NCBI GenBank assembly: GCA_037962975.1
Contig: CM075669.1
Coordinates: forward strand, 118,808,501-118,872,500
Direction: 5' to 3'
Length of the DNA: 64,000 bases
From: Clitoria ternatea
Taxonomy: Eukaryota; Streptophyta; Magnoliopsida; Fabales; Fabaceae
The position numbers and the translations under genes were made by a program. Below, in pieces: positions 53,892-64,000 of this stretch (position 1 is the stretch's first letter; each line of letters begins with the position of its first letter). Below the pieces are notes generated by a model. It had not been told where the DNA came from. It ran no database searches and saw nothing but the letters and a program-made list of their open reading frames with translations.

Positions 53892-55179
53892 TGTTAGGGA
53901 ATCCCTCTTGGATACATAGTGGGAAAAACAAGGATTCCCAAAAGATTTGCAAAACGTCGTGTTTCAAAGCATAAGACAAAAATAAAATAAAATTTATGCA
54001 TTTTAGGATTATCTCTTGTAGAAAAATTAAAGTAGTCAGCCTCGTGCTTTAGGAGTCCACACGAGCACTCCCACTAGAAACGCTACACCTTCCAAATGCT
54101 AGTTTGACGACGTATAGCTCTTGCAACTTTTGCGTATTTGTGTCTTTTTTTGTGAACCGCTTATGAGCATCTTATGCTTTATTTATAGGCTTAGGTTTGA
54201 CCTAATTTATTCTCTCTAAAGAGTGGGCTCCTCACTCATTCTGAATGAGTTAGGCCCAATAGTTTTATTTTAGTCCAACTAAAATAAAAACAAAACATTT
54301 TCTGATGGGCTTACTTTATGTGTGTGATCCTATAGGTAAAATACTCGGTCGTATTAATAATAAATTATTTTATTATTAAAATAAATTAAGAGCGACATCT
54401 AGTAATGCATCATTATGTCCTAATATTATTTAATATCAACATAACCTATAAGATGTTTGTTCCTTTTGTCACAATATCCTAATTGGGCCCAAGGTATGGT
54501 CGCGTCTTCCTTGTATGACCTAATTTATTTTACTTGATACTAAAATAGACTTTATCTGAATAAATATCCAATATTTATTCTTTTTAGCATGGTCCTGCAT
54601 TTCCTTAGTCTCACTCTATCAAGTGGCTAACAGATATCACTTCTGTCATATAGGAGAGATAAATCCCATCTACATCACTCACATCCCTCTGCCTAATTTA
54701 TTCATTGCCTAATCACAACCTTTATAGTCCTCTTGTTATAGAAGACATTTGATTGTATTAAAACAACAAACTCCTCATGTAGGAATCGTAGTGACTTCAG
54801 GTTGAAGGACTACATATACCATTATCACATTAAGAATCGTTTATGTCATTCAAGTAACGATCCATGCAACGTTCTTATGGTGGGTTTGTTCAGTACATCA
54901 TTACTCTTAATGTGTACCCATGTAAAGACTTTATATCATCTATATTTATGATCTGTGAGATTAGATCATCAGTACACTCACACACTAGTCTTAATGTATT
55001 TACATGTCCCCATGTAAATGCTTGACTAGGGACATTTTAGGAATAACTCTCATATGACCTATTACTCCAAGAATAAATATGTTTCAAAACAATTTTAAAC
55101 TGAAATACTTATTTTATTGATAAGTAGAAAAATGATACAAATGGAAAAAACATAAAAGCTCATAGTGCATACACCAACA
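53892..55179 (-). mobile_element. 1.3 kb solo LTR in the gag zinc knuckle
   Basis: It starts TGTTAGGGAATCC and ends TACACCAACA. The flanks are GAATG (53887-53891) and TAATG (55180-55184), a duplication with one change. Removing it rejoins VEC to PLLNKDE of gag. A TATAAATA on the minus strand near 54178-54185 suggests minus orientation. No internal domain is present. The family recurs at 40749-41118. Confidence 0.8.
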
Positions 55180-55981
55180 TAATGCCCTCTCCTAAACAAA
55201 GACGAGAAAGATAGGAGAGAGAAAAATAAGTTTTTTAAGAAACAAAAAGGATTTATTACCTGGGACGATGAAGATTCATCGAGTATGAGTGAGTCTGAGG
55301 AAGAGACAGAATCTGCTCAGATCTGTCTGATGGCACAATCAAACTCTGAATCTGAAGAAAACTCAAGTGATTCAGACTCGAAAGAGGTAAGTCCCTCTGA
55401 ACTCAAGGAAAACTATGAAACCTTGTTTAAAGATTTTTCAACGCTTTAGAAAAATTAATAAACTCTTCAAAAAGAAACAATCTAAGACTGTCTCATCTTA
55501 CGAAAATATTTTATCTGATTTAAAGAAGAAAGATTTAGATAAAGACTATGTAAAAGAGATGGAAGAAAAGGAGAAATTTTATCTTGAGGAATTACACAAA
55601 CTAAAGAAAGAAAATGAAAATTTGAAAACTAAGTTAAATAACTCAAAAACCCATTGTATTTCACAAGAAAAAGAAATCAAGTCTCTTTAAAAGCAAGTAA
55701 GCTCACTTACTTCAAGCCTGGCCCAGTTTATGAATGGTACTAAAGATTTAAACAAGCTTTTGGGAAACTCTCACAATGGCCATGACAGACCTGGTCTGGG
55801 TTACGTTGAAAAGGAAAATTTTAAGAAAGTTTCTCCTCCTTCTTCTCTATCTTTTCAAAGCAAACATAAACATGCTAAATGCAATTACTGCAAAAAGCAT
55901 GGACATGTAATAAAAGACTGCTTAAAAAGGAAAATGAGAAATTTAAAAAGCACTAACCCTCTAGGATCCAAGAAGTTTTAG
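55180..55981 (+). pseudogene. SIRE-like copia gag, 3' part
   Basis: It resumes with PLLNKDEKDRREKNKFFKK, an acidic Ser/Glu stretch (EDSSSMSESEEETESAQICL), then a Lys/Glu-rich coiled-coil (about 55470-55690) with a TAA at 55688 and a zinc knuckle CNYCKKHGHVIKDC near 55880. It ends with a stop at 55979-55981. The long coiled coil after the first knuckle fits SIRE-type gag. Confidence 0.82.
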
Positions 55982-56040
55982 GTACCAAAGGCAATGATTA
56001 TTCCCATTGTAGATGTGTTTAAGGACAAAAGCAAGGTAAC

Positions 56041-57330
56041 ACTATTGGTATCTGGACAATGAGTGCTTACATTACATAACAAGCAAAAGTTCTATGTTCC
56101 TAGACCTGGAACATTTTAAAGATGGGAAAGTTACCTTTAGAGGAAACTAGACCAGGCGTATTGTAGGTACTGGTAAGATAGGTAACATTTCTTCACCCAT
56201 AATTAAGAATGTTTATTTTTTTGAAGGTCTGAGACATAACCTACTAAGCATAAGTCAATTTTGTAATAGTGGTTATAAAGTCTCTTTTGACAAAGAGAAA
56301 TGTACTATCATCAACCATGACGGGACCATTCTTTTTACAGCAAACAGATACAACAACCTCTACAAGGTTGATCTGGGTGAGCTGAATAATCAAAATGTAA
56401 CATGTCTGTTCTCAACCTCTGAGGAAAGGTGGTTTTGGCATAAAAAGCTTGGGCATGTTAACATGAAACATATTTCAAAACTAAATAGAAAAGGGCTAGT
56501 TAAGGGACTGCTAAGAATCTCTTTTAACAGCTCCCAGCCTTGTGAAGTATGCTAGAAAGAAAAACAACAAAAAACAACAAAGATGTTGTTTCCACTACCA
56601 GACCTTTGGAACTGTTACATTTGAATTTATTTGGTCCATCTTAGACTCAAAGTCTGGTTGGAAAAAGATATGGTTTTGTTACAGTTGATGACTATACATG
56701 AATAACACGGGTCTATTTCCTAGCCCATAAAGATGAGTCTATTCAATTTTTCAAGATTTTCTACAAGATAATCCAGTCTGAAAAATGAGTCTGCATTGGT
56801 ACAATAAGAAGTGATCATGGTAGAGCATTTGAAAATGAAATTTTTGAAAAGTTTTGTAACAAAACTGGTATATCTCATATGTTTTCGTCTTCAAGAATAC
56901 CCTAACAAAATGGTTTTGTGGAAAGGAAAAACAAAAGACTGCTAGAGATGGCCAAAACAATGCTTTGTGAAAATGATCTTCTAAAATATTTTTGGGTTGA
57001 GCTGTGAGTACTTCTTGTTATATCCAAAATAGAATCTTTATCAGATCTATACTAAACCAGACTCTATATGAATTGTGGAAGGGGAGGAAATCCAACATTT
57101 CATATTTTCATCTATTTGGGTACATATGTTATATCCTAAACACAAGAGGTCAACTTGGAAAGTTTAACTTTAAGTATGACAAAGGTATATTTATGGGATA
57201 CTCAAACACATCAAAATCTTACTGAATATTTAACACAAGGACTCAGACCATTGAGGAATCAATGCACGTAAGGTTTGATGAATTTGCCAAGACTGACAAT
57301 GAACACCAACTAGAAAATGGCTAAATCCTT
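56041..57330 (+). pseudogene. SIRE-like copia integrase region, truncated
   Basis: Successive segments read IIKNVYFFEGLRHNLLSISQ (pre-integrase), WFWHKKLGHVNMKHISKL (HHCC zinc site) and, after frameshifts, degenerate integrase core pieces. Then comes YIQNRIFIRSILNQTLYELW with NISYFHLFGYICYILNTRG, the post-integrase block of copia. Many stops and frame changes are present. The sequence loses similarity near 57330, before RT. Confidence 0.8.
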
Positions 57331-57869
57331 GTTAATGTTTGTTGCTGGAAATTTAGATATACTGCTAAAAGATTTGATGAGATTATACATTATACATGTG
57401 ATATGAGGCTATACTTTGCATCATGGTAATAACTGAAAACTAATTGTATTACTCTGTATGTCCTGTTCTATATACTTTAGCTATATTAAAAACTAATTAA
57501 TGTGGTGTTTGCATTTTATAGGCTTATTTCTTAGACACTTGAGTCAATGCCTCAATCAATCTTTCTTGGGGTATAAATATTGCATCACTCGAGTTTTGTC
57601 CCAGTGAAAGGTAATCTCTATGCTTTATTAGTTTATTTTAGAGCATATAATAAAATCAATTTTACATTTATTTTTTTAGTAAATTGCTGAAATTTCTTTT
57701 TTTGTTATATTGGGCACAAAGTCGGGATTAACCTATTCATTTTCATAGTGGAACATGCAATGGATTAGGAACTTATTTAAACTTTGATTAAATTGTTCAA
57801 ACCTCTTTTTTTGTTGTGGTTAATGTATAGGGTATTTAATTCATACTTCATAGGGTATGTTTAACAATG
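57331..57869. other. AT-rich spacer between two copia elements
   Basis: No ORF, RNA gene or repeat recognised. The lost 3' half of the SIRE-like element is not here. Confidence 0.45.
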
Positions 57870-57874
57870 ATGTA

Positions 57875-58088
57875 TCATAGGAAGGTGATGGACATCAGAG
57901 GAGAAGAGAATCGAGAGAGGGAAAGAAAACACACAGAGAGAGAGAGAGAAATGAAAGTAACATTGAATTGAATAATTGACCTTATTTGCAAAGTAGCTAC
58001 ATTCTGTTATTTATAGAGTTGGAAAATAATTAACTAATACTTAGCTTAACTAGTTAGTTATGAAATATAAAATATCTCTATGCTAACA
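57875..58088 (-). repeat. 3' LTR of the minus-strand copia
   Basis: 214 bp. On the minus strand it starts TGTTAGCATAG, with a run of CT repeats (plus: GA) in the middle. It matches 62470-62687. Confidence 0.92.
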
Positions 58089-58100
58089 CCCCCTTCAAGC
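58089..58100 (-). other. Polypurine tract of the minus-strand copia
   Basis: Minus strand GCTTGAAGGGGG directly before the TG of the 3' LTR. Confidence 0.8.
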
Positions 58101-61100
58101 TAGCAGTGGTGAGAATACATTCACCATCCCTGGCTTGGATACAAAATCAAGAAAATATTTTAGGTATGAGGCCTTTGTGAAGAGATCAGCTAGCTGACTT
58201 TTGGTAGAGATAGATAAGAGTTTAAGAATCTGTTCTTGCAATTACTGCTGAAGTAAGTGACAATCAATGTCAAGATGTTTGGTGCACTTATGAAACATTG
58301 AATTCTGAGCTATGTGGAGTGCACTCTGGTTATCATAGAATAGAACTAGAGGATTAGAAGAAGAGATATGTAGGTCCCAAAGAATGTATAGCAGCCATTG
58401 GAGCTCACAAACAGTAGCAATTAAGGCTTTATACTCAGCTTCAAAAGAAGATCTAAAAATCGTGTTTTGCTTATTAGATTTCTAGCTGATGAGGGAGCTT
58501 CCAAGGAAGAATCAATAACCTAAAATGGACCTCCTATTGAGCATTCATTGACCCCAATCAGTGTCAGCATAGCTAAATACTTGCAAAATAGATGTGGAGG
58601 AAAAGAACAGACCCTGCCTAGGAGCTTGTTTGAGATACCCGACCACTCTAAGGGCTGTAGTATGATGTTGAACTTATGGATTACTCATGAATTGACTTAA
58701 CTGGTGAACTACAAATTAGATGTCTAGTCTAGTTGTAAGGTAAAGGAGTCTTCCAACAAGTCTCCTATATCATATTATATCAGTGAAAGGTTAACCAAAA
58801 TCAAGCTTAGAGAGATTAATGGTAGGGTCCATGGGAGTGGAAGCAGGCTTTACACCAAGGAGTCTAGTGTCAGTCAACAAGTTTAGGCAATACTTTCTTT
58901 GACATATTGAGTTGCCAGATTTAGATCCAGCAATTTCAAACCCAAGCAAATACTTGAGTGTGTCTAGATCCTTGATCCCAAAAGCCTTGTGAAGATCTTG
59001 CTTGAGAAAATTGAATTCTACCAAGCAATTCCCAATCGGCATGATGTCATCTACATAAAGGGTTAGAGTAGTAAATGAGTCTCTAGAGAACTTGATGAAT
59101 AAAGAAGGTCGCTGTGGGCTAGGTGATAACCAAAAACAACCAAGGTCTGAGTAAGTTTCTTATATCATTGCCTATTGGCTTGCTTTAAGCCATATAGTGA
59201 CTTGATTAACTTGCAAACATGGTTAGGACTAGCAGCAGGTAAACCATCAAGAACCTCCATGAACTCATCTTCATGCAATTGGCAATGAAGAAATGTATTA
59301 TCTACATCAAGTTGATGTAAGTGCCATCCCTGTATAATTGCTAATGCTAAGAGCATTCTAATGATAGTAATTTTAATCACTCAAGAAAATGTTTCAAGAT
59401 AATCCAGGCCCTCCACCTGATTATAGCCCTTGGCCACTAGTCGGGCTTTGTGCCTAACCACTATGACATTTGCATTTCTCTTAAGCTTATACACCCATTT
59501 ACTGTCGATTGGCTTTACACCGGGAGGGAGGTTCACCCAAATCCAAGTACCATTCTTGTGTAGAGAATTGAGCTCATCAGTCATAGCTTGTTGCCAAGCA
59601 GGGTGACAAATAGCTTCAACATATGTCTGAGGTTCTGAATCTGAACTAAGGGCTAAGGCATATTGTTTGTGTGAGAGATAGACTCTAGCATAAGATATAT
59701 GATTAGAGAAAAGATGCTTGGGGGAGAAATTATGAATGGTAGGACACTCATAATTAGTAAGGTGTGATAGAGGTTTTCTAGTTCTAGTGGACTGTCTAGT
59801 TAGTTGTGACTGAACCTTATATGGGCTAAGAGACATAGAAGGTTCTGGTGACTTTATAGGTGAGGAAGGGTTTGAAATGCAAGAATAAGGTGTAATATCA
59901 CTAGGCTGGGAAACAGAAGAGACCTATTTTGAGCTCACAGGATCAAGACAAGTATGAATTAGGCCTTGTGATTGTTTGGCAATAAAGGCCATGACCCTCT
60001 CATGGAACTAAATATCTCTACTCACAATAAGCTCTCCATTGTTTAAATCCTAGACCACATAACCTTTAGTTCCTTCTTTGTATCCTAGGAAAGCAACTTT
60101 TTTAGACCTAGGATCAAATTTGCTTCTCTAGGCCTACAAGGTGGATACAAAACACAGACAACCAAACACCTTCAAGTCTTTCAAGTTTGGTTTCTACCCA
60201 TACAGGATCTCAAATGAAGATTGATCCCGAAGAACTTTTATAGGGATTCTATTGATCAGAAAACATGCATGCTTGACTACATAGGTCTAGAGGTTTTTTG
60301 TTGCATGTGCATGGAACATCAAGGCTCTAACTATATTGAGCAAATGTTGGTGTTTCCTCTCTACTCTCCCATTTTGTTAAGGAGTTTATACACAGCTTCT
60401 CTGGTATAGGATACCTCTAGATGCATAAAATGTTGGCATGTGAAACTTTACACCATTGTAAGTTTAGATCTGCCTCACCTTTGCATTAAACTATGTACTA
60501 GCCATATGTATAAACTGCTGGATGCAAGCAGTAGCTTCTGACTTTGTTTTCAACATAACAATCCATGTGTACCTACTATGATCATCTAAAATGGTGAGAA
60601 AATATCTATGTTTGTGCATACCATGAACATTAAATGGTCCCTAAATGTTAGCATGAACTAGGTCAAATAATGCAAGTGCTCTATTATTACTTAAATGGAA
60701 TGGTAACCTTTTTTGTTTGGAAGCATAACAAAAGTCACAAATAAGATTACGATGAACAATTACAGAAGAATTATCCTTGAATATAGATTATATTCTAACT
60801 AGGGATAAATGACCTAGCCTATAATGCCACAAGGCACTATCATATACACAGAATTGATAACAGTATCACCATTGTGTAGTAAGTTGCTATCCAGTACTAC
60901 CTCCAGCTTGTATAATCCATCCTTAGCCTTAACCAAACTAATCATCCTCCTACTCTTGAGGTCCTGTGTAGTACATGTTCCATGGTGAAAAACTAATTTA
61001 TAATTATTGTACATAGCCAACCTTTTAATAGATATAAGATTAAACTTGAATTTAGGCAAGAAAAGAACATCATGAAGAATAAGGCCATCATATATCTGAA

Positions 61101-61185
61101 CTGAGCCCCTAATTTTTGTGATAATTCTGCTTCCATCATGAAAATGAACTAAGAGAGGGGAAATATGATTGAGGCAACTAAACAT
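58101..61185 (-). pseudogene. Copia pol (integrase, RT, RNase H), broken
   Basis: 61185-60814: pre-integrase region (VLFLPKFKFNLISIKRLA). 60800-60000: integrase, degraded. 59836-59381: RT start with AICHPAWQQAMTDELNSL, WVYKLKRNANVIVVRHKARL and VAKGYNQVEGLDYLETFS. 59380-59165: HQLDVDNTFLHCQL (first catalytic Asp). About 59040-59065: LYVDDIM (YVDD pair). 59042-58791: GIKDLDTLKYLLGFE and CLNLLTDTRLLGVKPASTPM. Near 58560: SYADTDWGQ of RNase H, then EAEYKALIATVCELQWLL, FYDNQSALHIA and KHLDIDCH down to 58200. Stops and frameshifts separate these blocks. Confidence 0.88.
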
Positions 61186-61368
61186 CTCCTTTTAATTATA
61201 GATATGACCACTTGCTCTTCAATCCAAGATCCAGGAACTAGTGGTGTGATTTGTGTATAGGGCCGAACAAGACATCACCAGTGAAATACATGTCCTTTGA
61301 AATGAAGTAAAGGAAACACCAGTTGAGCTGATATGGTTGGCCGCAGGTGCTGTTGAAAATCCAGGTTG

Positions 61369-62427
61369 TTAGATTAGAGCTAGAATGCTCTTATATTGCT
61401 CATGTGTGAAAAAAGATGCTTCGCCAAAGTTTCTGTCCTCTGCCTTAACTGAATGTCTATCATCAACATCCTCTTTAGAATGCTCTACAAGAGTCTGGTT
61501 TGTTTGATTATTATATGTGAACTTGAAATTGAAAGGAAAACCATGCTGTCTATAGCATGTGTCTACTGTATGTCTAGTCTTGCCACAGTACGAACAAACC
61601 TTGCCCCTGCCATTGTTACTAAATCTAAAACCTCTTCCTCTACCAAATCCTTTCCTTATTTCCATAATGTTTATATGGACTTCAAAATTATCCTCTTTAG
61701 TTGGAATCTCAGGACTGACCCGTCTCTCATGTTGTAGAACTAATGAAGACACCTTGTTCAGGTTTGACATAAGTTCCATTAACAGTATTTGTGACTTAAC
61801 AACACTGAAGTTGTCATTGAGTCCTATCAAAAATCATATGATGTAATCTTGTAACCTATATTTCTTCGCATTCTCCACTGCCTCACACATACACCTCATT
61901 GTACAAGTGCATACAGGTAATGGCCTGTAATTCTCAAGCTTTTCCCTTAATAGCTTCAAATTTGTAAAATAAATAGTGACAGAAAAATCACCTTGTTTGT
62001 AATTGTAGATCTCCTACTATAATTCAACTATACAAACCAGATCAGCTTGAGAAAACCTCTCTCGTAGCTCCTCCCAAGCTTTAAAGATAGTCTCGGTTAA
62101 CATGATGGATTAGCCTATGGATTATGAAATAGAACTCACAATCCTGACATGAACTAGATTATTGTATCTCTCACAAGCTTCGTGCATCAGATCAAACAGA
62201 TCTGGAGGTTGAATCGAACCACATACGAACTTTCATTTGTTCTTTGAATTGAATGCTCCCTTTATTTCTTTCGCCCAGCCATGATAATTTCTGCCATTGA
62301 GCACGAGATTGATAAGCGAAATTGGCGTCAACTCATTAGGATGAACATAGAACAGACTTGATGGATTAAGACTCAGATCCCGCGGCGGTGGCAATAGAGC
62401 GGTATTGGAGCTTCCGACGCAAACCAC
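61369..62427 (-). pseudogene. Copia gag, broken
   Basis: 62427-62233 reads LSLNPSSLFYVHPNELTPIS and LNGRNYHGWAKEIKGAFNSK, the N-terminal gag motif of Tnt1/Ivana-like copia elements. A degraded middle follows. 61830-61369 has IGLNDNFSVVKSQILLM, a Gly/Arg patch and the zinc knuckle CSYCGKTRHTVDTC. Stops separate the pieces. Confidence 0.85.
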
Positions 62428-62457
62428 GATATTATCAATGGTAGAGCCCTAGATAGG

Positions 62458-62469
62458 GCTCTGATACCA
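62458..62469 (-). other. Primer binding site of the minus-strand copia
   Basis: TGGTATCAGAGC on the minus strand, directly after the 5' LTR end (…CCTATGA). Confidence 0.88.
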
Positions 62470-62687
62470 TCATAGGAAGGTGATGGACATCAGAGGAGAG
62501 GATAATCAAGAGAGGGAATGAAAATAGAGAGAGAGAGAAAGAGAGAGAAATTGGAGTAATGCTAAATTGAATAATTGACCATATTTGCAAAGTAGCTACA
62601 TTCTGTTATTTATAGAGTTGGAAAATAACTAACTAGTACTTAGGTTAACTAGTTAGTTATACAATGTAAAATATCTATATGCTAACA
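62470..62687 (-). repeat. 5' LTR of the minus-strand copia
   Basis: 218 bp, matching 57875-58088. It differs in the GA-repeat length and a few bases. A TATAAATA on the minus strand lies near 62613-62620. Confidence 0.92.
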
Positions 62688-62692
62688 ATGTA

Positions 62693-63430
62693 AACATTAG
62701 TAAAAGAAATTTTACTAGCTTTTCACATACTCACAAAACAAAAATCTAGAAGCGAAGTAGAATCTGTTAATGGCCAGAATAGCAATGCTTATATAAAGAT
62801 GAAAATGCTCTATCCACTGATTTTATTTTTGTAGAGGAAGAAAATTACTGGAAACTGGGTTTCTATATGTTTGAACATGCAGATTATCGTCAATTACTCA
62901 CAATTTAATCAAGTTTTTATTTTTGTTTTCCCTCTTTTAGATATAAATATCTTCTAAGATGTTAATTTTTTTTTGTTGACCGTTATGCAGGCATTTCAAG
63001 TCCTATAAGAGTATTGTAACTCTTAGATAATTTGTTAGGGCTTTCAGCTATTTAAGAGATGAGTTGTGGTGTAGAGGTGAATTTTAAATAACTACTAGGA
63101 AAGATTAAGCATCATTTATGTTAGGATTAGTAGCTAGTGTAATTAAATTCATTACGTTTTAAGTTACTGTCACTAAACATATTCCTGGTGACAATTAAAG
63201 GTATTATCTATTTAAGACTAAAGTTTTCTCCATCATTTATGGTGGAAGTTTTAGGTGAATTGAAAACTGAAAAATTAAAAATTAGTTTTGTATAAGATAT
63301 TGTTTGATCTCTCTTTTAGCTTAAAAAGTGATTTGATGTGATGTATTATTTTTAGGTTAAATTTTCATTTTATCCAATAGAAGAATACAAAAAATAACAT
63401 TAAAAGTGATAAAATTAACACAAGCTATAA
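62693..63430. other. AT-rich intergenic stretch
   Basis: No convincing ORF or repeat. Confidence 0.45.
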
Positions 63431-63439
63431 CAAATAAAG

Positions 63440-63600
63440 AAGTGTTGAAAATATATGTAACATCGAGTATAAGGATATTTGGCGTGGAAAGGTGTATTTA
63501 ACACCAGTTATTAAACAAAGTCTGGTGTTATAACACATAAACAACACTAAATATCGTAAAAATAAGGTGTTAAAAATTATAATTAACACCAATTAAATAT
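63440..63600. mobile_element. Possible CACTA-like subterminal fragment
   Basis: The word AACACC/GGTGTTA recurs about eight times in both directions (for example TTAACACCAGTTATT and TCTGGTGTTATAACAC). This resembles the subterminal repeats of legume CACTA elements. No CACTA terminus or 3 bp duplication was identified. Confidence 0.3.
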
Positions 63601-63604
63601 GGCT

Positions 63605-63780
63605 AAATTACACTTTTAGTCCTCTAACTTGTAAGTTTTTCCCAATTTGATCCCTCTTTACTTTTTTAAATCAATTTGGTCCCCTAACTTATTAAATAGT
63701 GTCAATTTGGTCCTTTTGTCTATTCTGTGTTAACGCCGTCTGTAGGTGCTGCTTACGTGGAATAGAGACGTTGGAGGTTT
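63605..63780. repeat. TTTGGTCC/TTTAGTCC dispersed-repeat-like segment
   Basis: CACTTTTAGTCCTCTAACTT, AATTTGATCCCTCTTT, AATTTGGTCCCCTAACTT and CAATTTGGTCCTTTTG follow each other at about 35-40 bp spacing. Such phrases are common in plant repeats next to GRF or Mutator-like genes. The source element is not determined. Confidence 0.45.
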
Positions 63781-63891
63781 CCATGAAAGGTTTCCTCCAT
63801 TAAAGCCCGAGTGAAAGGTCTAGGGTTTCATAATTTGACATTGAAATTGGGAGAAAACTTGAAGAACCTGAGTTCCTACTTTGAATCATCC

Positions 63892-64000
63892 ATGATGGGC
63901 TACTCTAGTGATTCTGTGTTTAGCAATGGAAGCAACATGACACGGGCATATTCTCTTTCTTGTGAATGCTTACTGCACTATAAAGCTGTGCTTCAAACCT
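63892..64000 (+). CDS. Possible N-terminus of a GRF-type zinc-finger-like protein (partial)
   Basis: From ATG 63892 a frame stays open to the window end: MMGYSSDSVFSNGSNMTRAY then SCECLLHYKAVLQT. The Ser-rich start followed by C-x-C and a xAVLQT block resembles the beginning of plant GRF zinc-finger proteins (usual pattern CxCG…AvLxTSwT..NPGRrF), although the Gly after the second Cys is not present. Only 36 residues are visible, so this may be chance or a transposon-carried copy. Confidence 0.35.
   Translation, partial: MMGYSSDSVFSNGSNMTRAYSLSCECLLHYKAVLQT

Larger units (their letters stand above)
41119..57330 (+). mobile_element. SIRE-like Ty1/copia element, truncated and heavily invaded
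   Basis: Left LTR pieces are 41119-41347, 51572-51813 and 52716-52861. Then come a primer site, gag in two pieces (52955-53891 and 55180-55981) and pol (56041-57330), which stops after the integrase end. RT, RNase H and the right LTR are absent. Three later insertions sit in it: Athila-type 41348-51566, Cassandra 51814-52715 and a solo LTR 53892-55179. The large acidic, coiled-coil gag suggests the SIRE/Maximus group. Confidence 0.8.
57875..62687 (-). mobile_element. Complete, decayed Ty1/copia element
   Basis: 4,813 bp on the minus strand, with short LTRs (5' 62470-62687, 3' 57875-58088), an ATGTA duplication at 57870-57874 and 62688-62692, a primer site at 62458 and a polypurine tract at 58089. 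The order is gag, integrase, RT, RNase H. Several stops and frameshifts and visible LTR differences (GA-repeat length, single bases) show moderate age. Confidence 0.93.

Noticed and set aside
41119..57330. Complete copia element with a right LTR
   Set aside because: No second LTR or RT motif could be found before 57870.

Overview
The window is plant nuclear DNA: the single host gene has spliced exons with GT-AG introns, and almost everything else is nested LTR retrotransposons. The lineages seen (Ty1/copia, Ty3/gypsy Tekay-like and Athila-like, a 5S-bearing Cassandra TRIM, a Stowaway-like MITE) point to a flowering plant. A eudicot, probably a legume, is my inference from the look of the families; nothing in the window proves the species.

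Layout. 1-276 plus 8350-9374 is the 3' part of a very long Tekay-type LTR, split by a complete, very young, gag-only copia element (277-8344, TSD AATTT). 9465-23076 is a complete but decayed Tekay-type Ty3/gypsy chromovirus (TSD AGGGC). A 3.7 kb solo LTR (16408-20120, TSD TCGGA) sits inside it, between the integrase and chromodomain coding parts. 23170-26166 holds truncated LTR pieces with a nested 719 bp solo LTR (24920-25638, TSD TAAGG). 26167-30673 is a broken Ty3/gypsy element with gag and protease only.

The one host gene lies at 32000-37295 on the minus strand: a four-exon, 273-residue GEM-like GRAM-domain protein. Its third intron (3.3 kb) holds a Stowaway-like MITE and its second intron a foldback MITE.

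Downstream, 38043-40580 is an LTR swollen by six exact-length 275 bp tandem units, each carrying a TATA box. 41119-57330 is a truncated SIRE-like copia element that has itself received three insertions: a very young, almost intact Athila-type element on the minus strand (41348-51566, TSD ATCTC), a tandem Cassandra with two 5S-derived LTRs (51814-52715), and a 1.3 kb solo LTR that landed in the gag zinc knuckle (53892-55179). 57875-62687 is a second, older complete copia on the minus strand (TSD ATGTA). The last kilobase is AT-rich, with a possible CACTA-like scrap and the possible N-terminus of a GRF zinc-finger-like protein running off the end.

Most unexpected pattern: four LTR groups each carry clusters of short GC-containing, palindrome-like words. 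In at least two unrelated lineages these words come in pairs within units of about 50-75 bp. One word family (ACGCGTAGCG) is shared by the unrelated Tekay-type and Athila-type LTRs.
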